A model generated the notes under the pieces. It was not told the DNA's origin. It did not search any database and saw only the letters and a program-made list of their open reading frames with translations. A stretch of 64,000 nt of DNA from Sebastes aleutianus. Taxonomy: Eukaryota; Chordata; Actinopteri; Perciformes; Sebastidae. The translations under genes were made by a program, and so were the position numbers. The stretch is from positions 15,851,000-15,914,999 of the forward strand of contig CAKAKS010000001.1 of assembly GCA_916700875.1 (NCBI GenBank), written 5' to 3'. The stretch's first letter is position 1. Each line of letters begins with the position of its first letter. Positions 57,851 to 64,000 of this stretch are shown piece after piece.

Positions 57851-59511
57851 CACGCTCACACAATCCCCTGAAGGCCATTCGTTTCATCACTCAGGCAGTT
57901 CAGTGTTTCTCAGTGTCACATTAGGGTGGAGGTTCACACTCATGAAGGTGAGGTTATTCACACGTAATTCCCAGTGCAGGTATAGCCTGCTGTATACTGC
58001 ATAATTACACACACACACACACCACAGCATAGACACATACCAAAAAAGTGTGATACACGTGCACATATTCTTGTAAAAAAAAAACATCACACCAGCGCCT
58101 ACTATAAACCTGAATCAGTATTCATGCACCTACACAGTTAGAGAATATGCTTTCCTCTGAAAGGCTTTACTGCGACTCTATTGTCCATGTTAAAGCCTCG
58201 ATAGTACCTGCACAGTGACCGTCACACTTCATGCTTACACTAAAAGCTACCACAGCTCAGGACGTCCCATCTCATAGTACAATGTACAGTTGTGTGAGAG
58301 TATCAGCATCAGTTGGTCAGTTCGGTATTCAGTAATCAAAAGTAGGCTGGGCGATATATGGCCAAAATCAATATCATATCTCAATAACGATATAAATCAT
58401 GATATATATAGTCTATATGAAATAACCACATGTTAAAGCCTATTATTGTATACTCCTGTGTGAATTAAATACCTGACAAATGAAAAGTATTTTCTCATTT
58501 CAAGAACTTGAGTGCAAAATTAACATAACAGTTTTATGTGAAATTATAGAGAAAAAATAAATAAAATGGAAGCATTGCCAATATCGCGAAAGAAATGACA
58601 TAGAAAAATATATGCCATAGACATTTTTATATCAATTTGACGATATATATCATTATATTGCCAAGCTCTATTTAAAAATGTTTTCTACATCTTCACTCAT
58701 TTTTCCTCAGATATTAAACACTGAACTCATGTACAAAAAGAAGATATACAGTATTTGCATGCAGTAAAAAAAAGGTGAATTTATGCAATAAATGCAACAT
58801 TATGATAATGTGATGACAACAAATGTGTATATGCAGTAAATTATAATCACTGGTTAGATAGTATCCATACATGAAGACATTAACAACTTAAGATTGGTAA
58901 AATACAAGCTGTGGAAAAAATCCAAAGAAATAAAGTGATATGAACATAAGTGATGTCATTTGTTATAACTTACAGTATCTATTATCAGTGTTAACTTTAG
59001 TTAAGCTTTCAGATAGTTGTAACTGCAGCTCAGTTTTCTAGAGCAATGTTTACTGAGTAAGGGAGGTTTACAATATCAAAATCAGCATAAAAACCAATAT
59101 ACAAGCTCTCTACAGCAAGCTTTTACTATGAGTAGTTAATGGCTCAGACTTCATTACAATACATGCAGTCAGTTGGTCTGCAGCTTCTAACATTTATTCA
59201 CTGCTCATGTATATTTATTCCTTTGATTTTCTCACAAAGTAGCAGCTGAACACAAGTAATCTAAGTCTCTCACATCTCTAACATTCCCACATAAATAATC
59301 CACATCTTTTTTGTTATGTCAACAACTTGCTCCCAGACAGACAGTAGTGAAAACACAGCCTCCTACACAGTGATAGTAGTAGTGGTAGTAGTACTGACTC
59401 ACCCTCCACAGTGATGACTCCCATTAGGTGCAGCATTTTAACGGCCCCACAGCACAGAAGAATGACGGCTATGGCGTGCCAGCTGTTCTCACTCTGCTCC
59501 TCTCTTTCCAT
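51243..59511 (-). CDS. kcnip1: Kv channel-interacting protein 1 (KChIP1), eight coding exons, KIS-like N-terminus
   Basis: An EF-hand calcium sensor that binds the Kv4 N-terminus and tunes channel traffic and inactivation. Minus-strand exons: 59403-59511, 55551-55675, 53399-53468, 53243-53313, 53038-53145, 52813-52917, 52286-52348 and 51243-51290, giving 232 residues. All junctions are GT-AG and in phase, and the last seven exon sizes (125, 70, 71, 108, 105, 63, 48) fit the family. The core reads DLEMTMVCHRPEGLDQLEA, KRELQVLYRGFKN and ECPSGVVNEETFKQIYSQFF (degenerate EF1). EF2 is DTGNSGSIKFED, EF3 DINRDGYINKEE and EF4 DKNRDGVVTLDE, with SLQLFENVI at the C-terminus. MVCHRPEG and STYAHYLFNAFD identify KChIP1 rather than 2, 3 or 4. 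The first exon encodes 36 residues with a hydrophobic stretch (AIAVILLCCGAVKMLHLMG) and no myristoylation glycine. Other promoters and first exons may lie beyond the right edge. Confidence 0.94.
51768..52265. mobile_element. TTAA MITE in kcnip1 intron, beside the penultimate exon
   Basis: The ends TTAAAGAGGATCTTTTGTGCT and AGCACAATAGGTCTCCTTTAA are inverted repeats bounded by TTAA. The interior has GGTGATGTCACCAAGCAACA and two CCAATCA boxes. Its edge is 20 bp from the end of exon 52286-52348, just past the GT donor on the minus strand. Confidence 0.8.
53650..54010. repeat. Interspersed repeat in kcnip1 intron
   Basis: Repeated AGTATGTCCCAATAC/ATGTATGC motifs are followed by GTATGCGATTTGGAACGTA. 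A diverged relative lies at 8690-8780. Confidence 0.5.
54375..54608. mobile_element. Small hAT-like MITE in kcnip1 intron
   Basis: The ends are TAGCGCTGTC and GCAGCCCTA, with TAGTTGATTTAATCGAC and TTAGTCGACTAATTGAC inside each end. It is flanked by CTAATATC (54367-54374) and ATAATATC (54609-54616), a 7/8 target duplication. Confidence 0.7.
54617..57015. other. kcnip1 introns, no other gene seen
   Basis: Apart from the kcnip1 exon at 55551-55675, only a repeat with CCTAAACCTAACCTTAACCT (56090-56215), related to 19830-20040, is noticed. Confidence 0.5.
57016..57507 (+). mobile_element. TTAA MITE, best-preserved copy of the family in hrh2
   Basis: The ends TTAAAGGGACAGTGTGTAG and CTACACACTGTTCCTTTAA are near-perfect 19-bp inverted repeats with TTAA borders. 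It is 492 bp long, non-coding, and located in the first kcnip1 intron. Confidence 0.9.
57815..57847. repeat. (CA)n microsatellite
   Basis: Uninterrupted CA units in the first kcnip1 intron. A shorter CA run lies at 58009-58021. Confidence 0.9.
58348..58671. mobile_element. hAT-like MITE in kcnip1 intron 1
   Basis: Left end TAGGCTGGGCGATATATGGC; right end TATATTGCCAAGCTCTA, imperfect inverted repeats. The interior is AT-rich, with CGATATAAATCATGATATA and GACGATATATATC. No exact target duplication. Confidence 0.55.
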
Positions 59512-59519
59512 TTTCACTC

Positions 59520-60270
59520 ACCTCCTTTACTTGTTATTCAAAACTTTTAAACTTGGACTTGCTATATCTTCTGACTACAGCTGGCTACCACTTCTCTCTC
59601 TCTCATGCCTTTAATCTTTCTATCCATCCTGCCTTCTTCTCCTACAGTGAGACCAGCTCTCGCCTGCCTCCCTCTGTCTCTGTCTTTTTATCCCCCTGTC
59701 TCGCGTCTCCCTGGGGCGTCTCCCTCTCTTATCCTGACCTTCGCTCCATCCCACTAACTCTCCCTCTGTCCCCCCCCCCTTCTGTTACAGTCACCGTGTC
59801 CTTCCCACTCTGGGAACGCTGCTCTAACTTGAGGGTCCGACCTGAGCTCACTATAACAATGATAAACTCACCTTCAACTGTACGACTGTGTGTGTTTGTC
59901 TTGTGACTGTGCACGTGTGTGTGTGTGTGTGTTCACGAGCAGATCAGCTATTAATTAATTGGCCCCATTAAGACACACAGTCATCCCCGAACAACAGAAG
60001 GCTTAAAGTGACTTTTCTCCTTTTAAAATGATTTACGCTGCAAAGTAAACAACACTTAATCTAAACCAGTAATTATGAAGCCACCCAGTGAGACAACAGG
60101 ATCCATCAACCCTTATATTGTCTTAAGGCGAGACACTCTACGGGTAAAAACATTCTTTTTTCATGCACTGGTTCATTTCAAGACTTTGGGCCATTTTGCT
60201 TCCATAACATGTCGTCATGCAGACTTATTTGTCTATTTGCGTCTGTAGATTTCTTCTAAATTCACTAAAG
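59520..60270. other. Upstream of the kcnip1 KIS-like exon; no gene seen
   Basis: Pyrimidine-rich on the plus strand at 59580-59780 (purine-rich as seen by kcnip1), with a (TG)n at about 59915-59933. This could contain the 5' UTR or promoter of the isoform; no start site can be fixed. Confidence 0.35.
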
Positions 60271-61730
60271 GTTAGTATTAGATAATGCCTCATTTGCATA
60301 TCTAAACATTAAAGCTTCAGTAGTCAGAATGTTTTTGGCATCATTGGGCAAAAATTCCATAATAGCCTTTCAGCATATTGTAATTCAAGTGTTCTGAGAG
60401 ACAACTAGACTTCTGCACCTCCTCATGGCTCTGTTTTCAGGCTTTAAAAGATCTAGCCCGTCACGGAAGACTTTGACCAATCACAGGTCATTTCAGAGAG
60501 AGAGAGCGTTCCTATTGGCTGTTCATTCAACGGAGGCAGCTGTCAATCACTCGCTAACTTCGATCAAACGGTCAAACTAGGCAGCGCTGATCAAATATGA
60601 TTGAATACAAATGATTTCTCGCCTCAAATGTTTTCAGAAACATCTTGTAGTGTACTGTTTAGCTGTGAAATGAGAAAGTTTGTGACCCGGCAGCCATGTT
60701 GAGATCAGTTGAGGAAATACCAAGCACCGCCCAGCAGCCAGAGCAAACTTTCTCTTTTTACAGCTAAACAATACACAACAAGATGTTTCTGAAAACATTG
60801 GAGTCGAGAAATAGGCATTACAGTAACAGAATATTGATTCATATTTGATCAGCGCTGCCTAGTTTGACCGTTTGATCGGAGGTTGCGAGTGATTGACAGC
60901 TGCTCAGAGACGGCAGGCTCCAGCTCGGCTCTGATTGGTTGTTTTCCTCCGGTCTGTGAAATCTTGCAGAAGCCATTAGGAGCACCGGAGGGCACATGAT
61001 TTTTTTATGATTGGTGATCGTTTTATAAAAACAACTTTTTTTAAATCAGATTTGCTCCAAATTGCTTACTTCAGCACTAAATTTCAGAAAACTTGTAATA
61101 AAAAAAATAATAATTGTCTTAATGTAAGTAATCAACTGGGGAAGTTTCATGGTGATATCTTTTAATTAACATTTGTTACCCTATTCACATGTAATGTCTT
61201 GCAAAATGTATCAAATTTTTCAAAACATTTTCTCAAAATGAGGTTTTTCTCTCTGTGAGCCAGAAATCTCCACTTTATTAGCACTTACATACACAAAAAC
61301 ATCATTCCTATCTATGTTCTGAAGGTTTTTACAGAGGGGTTTGTTCATATATCATTTATAGCCTGATTTATATAATATTTTATTGTTAAAAACATTTTTT
61401 TTATGGCTGTTGTTCGTATTTTTATGGAGTGATACAAAGATATATATCAAAATAACATCAGTAAAAACCTTTGACTCTAATATGTCAACAAAATAAAACA
61501 TGAATTTTGAACCTGGCTTTATGTAATGTTCAGATTTCTGCTCTGAAAATGTATGCAAATTAGCTCATGTTTGATAAGATAATGCATTATTTGCATATTT
61601 AAACATAACCTTTCAGAAAACTTGTAATACAAAAAATAATTGTCTTAATGTAAGTAATAAACTGGGGAAGTTTAATGATGGGATCTATTAGTTAAAATGT
61701 TTACCTTATATTCACTTTGGGTATTGTAAT
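60271..61730. repeat. Tandem-type direct repeat, first copy interrupted by the fold-back MITE
   Basis: GATAATGCCTCATTTGCATAT (about 60280) plus CAGAAAACTTGTAATAAA and GTCTTAATGTAAGTAAT (61084-61140) flank the MITE. The same sequence is continuous at about 61578-61725 (GATAATGCATTATTTGCATAT, CAGAAAACTTGTAATAC, GTCTTAATGTAAGTAAT, ACTGGGGAAGTTTAATG). Confidence 0.75.
60309..61080. mobile_element. Fold-back MITE with long inverted arms
   Basis: It begins TTAAAGCTTCAGTAGTCAG and ends TTGCTTACTTCAGCACTAA. The arms at about 60530-60690 and 60745-60905 are inverted: CAGCTGTCAATCACTCGC pairs with GCGAGTGATTGACAGCTG, CAAACGGTCAAACTAGGCAG with CTGCCTAGTTTGACCGTTTG, and TTTCAGAAACATCTTG with CAAGATGTTTCTGAAA. 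The loop is only about 50 bp. No coding capacity. Confidence 0.85.
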
Positions 61731-62615
61731 GTGTCTGACTGAGAAGAGTATTCAGTATATTACCTGCTATAACCTGTGAGTCCCAGCAGGGGGCAGCAGT
61801 CACTAACAACAGAGGACACCAGTGTGCCTCAGAGCTTCTCATAAAAATGTGTTGCACATTTCACTACATGTGCTGCTTCAGATTTAGCTGATTTGTTTAA
61901 TCATATCATCATGAAGCTCAGAAAATAAGAACAAAATGTCACATTTGTCAAATAAAATGTGCCGTTTTCTTAAAATGTAAAGCATGACATGGTGAAATAA
62001 ACATGGAGTATTTTCTCTCTGCACTGTGACCAGCTGGTGCTCATTCATAGTCTTTTAGTGTGGCTGTAAAAAGGAGCTGTGATTGGCCAACGAGCTGCGG
62101 TGTAGCCACTGACTCGCAGGCTGCAGGGGGCTCTGCTGTATCAAGAGGTTTCCCACAGAGTCGACAATTGAAGGTTTGCTTTATTTACTGTTCTGGGATT
62201 AAAGCGGCAGTGCTGGGTAAAATTAAATTCAGTGGCAGGAGTAGCGTTTAATTTAATTTGCCAGACGTTTAAAAGATGCTCAGTAGTGTAAACATCACTT
62301 GTTAAGGATGATTAAGTGTATAATGTCTTCAGCTGTCTCTCACTGTGACCAATCAGCAACGTCTCTGTCATGGTGTAACACACAGACACGGTGAACGAGA
62401 AAGCTTCCTGCCACAGTCTATACACACTGACACTCCTTTCCACAAACAGTAAACAACTTCTGAAGGATACTATACTGAGAATAGTGAAGGAAACTTGTGA
62501 CGGATGTAATGTTTTCTTATAGAAGACCTTTCAAACAGATTCAAATTGCTTAATGTGGTCTGACGCATGTGTCAATTTAAGCTCCAGTCTCTTCAAAATA
62601 AACCTCAGTCTTCAC
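61731..62615. other. No gene seen
   Basis: AT-rich sequence without recognisable repeats or exons. Confidence 0.45.
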
Positions 62616-62619
62616 AGGA

Positions 62620-62765
62620 ACCAACTTTGTTAGGTTTAGGAAAAGATTGTGGTATGGGTAAAAATAACACAGGAAGTTACTTAAGAACGGGAGTTACGTG
62701 ACAAATAAATCAACGTTGACTTCTGGTTTCACACAAGGTACGAACGCCGGTCTCCGGATTGCATT
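62620..62765. repeat. Interspersed repeat shared with element D
   Basis: GTTAGGTTTAGGAAAAGATT, then GTTGACTTCTGGTTTCACAC and GAACGCCGGTCTCC. The reverse complement of this pattern forms the interior of 35377-35915. Confidence 0.6.
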
Positions 62766-63104
62766 TGATTTTGTGAGATGTATACAAATTACAGTGTATT
62801 ACCTTTCGTAGGTATAGTTACGAATGGTGTATGAGAACAGCCTGCCTGAGTACTTACACCAATGCCCATGTGAAAAGAATGTGTGCATTTATCACATACA
62901 AAACACATTTCACATTCATATCACATAATAATAATAATAGTAATAAAACGTAATCTATTTAGCATATTTCATGCAAAAGATGCACTGCAATGGGCAATGA
63001 TAAAATATATACATTTAAAGATACTAGAAATAAGAACTTTAAAAACAAAACAGAGACGACATGTGGAAAACCATTTCACATGTGATTAATTCACACATAG
63101 GCAC

Positions 63105-63735
63105 GTGTTGTTCTCATCCCAACTCATCGTCACATACTGTCACTTTTCAGTTGCATTAAACACGTGCTTAATGTTGTGAATTAAACAAAAACACTTAGTT
63201 TAGGAAAAAACAACAACATGGAGGGTTTAAAATTACTACATTTGAAAAGTGAAAATGTGATTGTAATGTGAAAGTGAAACTTAACGTACGGGATATGAAC
63301 AGCGGTCTGCTGGATGAGAGCCCTGTGTTTGTTGGACCCATCCACCTCTTTCGCTCTCTAAACTACGTCACCACAGCATTTTCTCTGAGTGTTTACTGTT
63401 GCCGCGGATGGGTTGTAGGCTTGTCGCGGTAGTCGGTGTTACCGGTATTACACGGTGGTCGGGCACACAACGATTACATTACGTACTCACCGCCTCCACC
63501 ACACATATTGACCACCACGTTTTCTTGTAAAATGTCCGGTGTAATCGGTAACACCGGTGTTTTCACAAGTTTATTAACCGGTGGGAAAATTTCCTCACTG
63601 TCACATCCCTAACGGGTAGACATTGTAATCCCAGTGCGTCGCATACCAGCGCTAAAGGGTGCCTTGTGCGGCGGTATCATACGCCAACGGCCGTGGCAAA
63701 GTGTCTGTATTTGATGCCCTGGGACAAAAAAACGG
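63105..63735. repeat. Repeat shared with the hrh2-intron insertion, itself interrupted
   Basis: TTCTCATCCCAACTCATCGT, GTGCTTAATGTTGTGAATTA, GCGCTAAAGGGTGCCTTGTG and GGCCGTGGCAAAGTG match 23073-23415 in order. At about 63421-63612 a different segment intervenes. It has GGTAGTCGGTGTTACCGGTA and, near its end, a GTAATCGGTAACACCGGTG inverted relative, then CACATCCCTAAC, and looks like a separate inverted-repeat insertion. Confidence 0.6.
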
Positions 63736-64000
63736 GCTGGTTTTTGGACATTTTTTTTTTACAAATAAAATGTAAATCTCTTTTATGTGAAGACGTCACA
63801 TAAAATATAACAAGTGAAACACATTTCATGAATTCACATATATGCACATGTCATTTTTGGACCTTATCCATGTGATAACATGCATTTTCTTTTCGTGATC
63901 AAAGTGGTAGCAGCAGGTTGCAGTCTGGGATCAGCTGAAAATAAATGTGATCTGGTCATTTGACCTTTGACTTGCAAACAAAAGTTGTTTATTAGCCACT
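63736..64000. other. No gene seen to the window edge
   Basis: AT-rich sequence; no exon recognised. Confidence 0.4.

Noticed and set aside
1..64000. tRNA, rRNA, microRNA or selfish-system genes
   Set aside because: No cloverleaf with A/B boxes, no rRNA sequence and no short perfect hairpin with miRNA-like flanks was recognised; the long hairpins present are MITE arms.

Overview
The window is animal nuclear DNA, most likely from a percomorph-type teleost fish. The coding exons are small and bounded by GT-AG splice sites. Long CA/TG and GA tracts are common. Much of the intergenic and intronic DNA consists of MITE-like, hAT-like and LINE 3'-end fragments of the kind seen in ray-finned fishes. 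Four protein-coding genes can be read by splicing exons by eye. No tRNA, rRNA, CRISPR or bacterial-type operon was seen.

Layout: (1) 1-6701, minus strand: the first eight coding exons of a DOCK-family Rac activator, best matched to dock2; the gene runs off the left edge. (2) 6.9-21.8 kb: no gene, with an intact 948-bp hAT-type element that has an 8-bp target duplication, other repeats, and a possible 5' non-coding exon near 12.9 kb. (3) 21855-24102, plus strand: histamine H2 receptor (hrh2), two coding exons with a MITE between them. (4) 24.2-41.5 kb: no gene. It holds fold-back MITEs, a nested transposon stack at 34.5-36.3 kb, microsatellites, and several unique TAAT-rich blocks that look like candidate regulatory elements of the downstream homeobox gene. 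(5) 41879-48527, plus strand: a TLX-class homeobox gene, best called tlx3, in three coding exons. Four separate tandem duplications lie within about 8 kb of this locus. (6) 51243-59511, minus strand: Kv-channel interacting protein kcnip1, in eight coding exons, whose first exon encodes a membrane-segment-like N-terminus. It lies tail-to-tail with tlx3. (7) 59.5-64 kb: upstream of, or in the 5' intron of, kcnip1, and dominated by repeats.

The genes do not form a pathway. DOCK2 is a leukocyte Rac GEF, HRH2 a Gs-coupled amine receptor, TLX3 a neuronal-fate homeodomain factor and KChIP1 a Kv4 channel subunit. What links them is position: the human counterparts all lie on 5q35, so the window is a compact version of a conserved linkage group. 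I found no new molecular system. The most unusual features are the four tandem duplications around tlx3 (one copies an exon end with its splice donor), the roughly 935-bp compound microsatellite touching the tlx3 exon 2 acceptor, the layered transposon insertions, and the KIS-like first exon of kcnip1.
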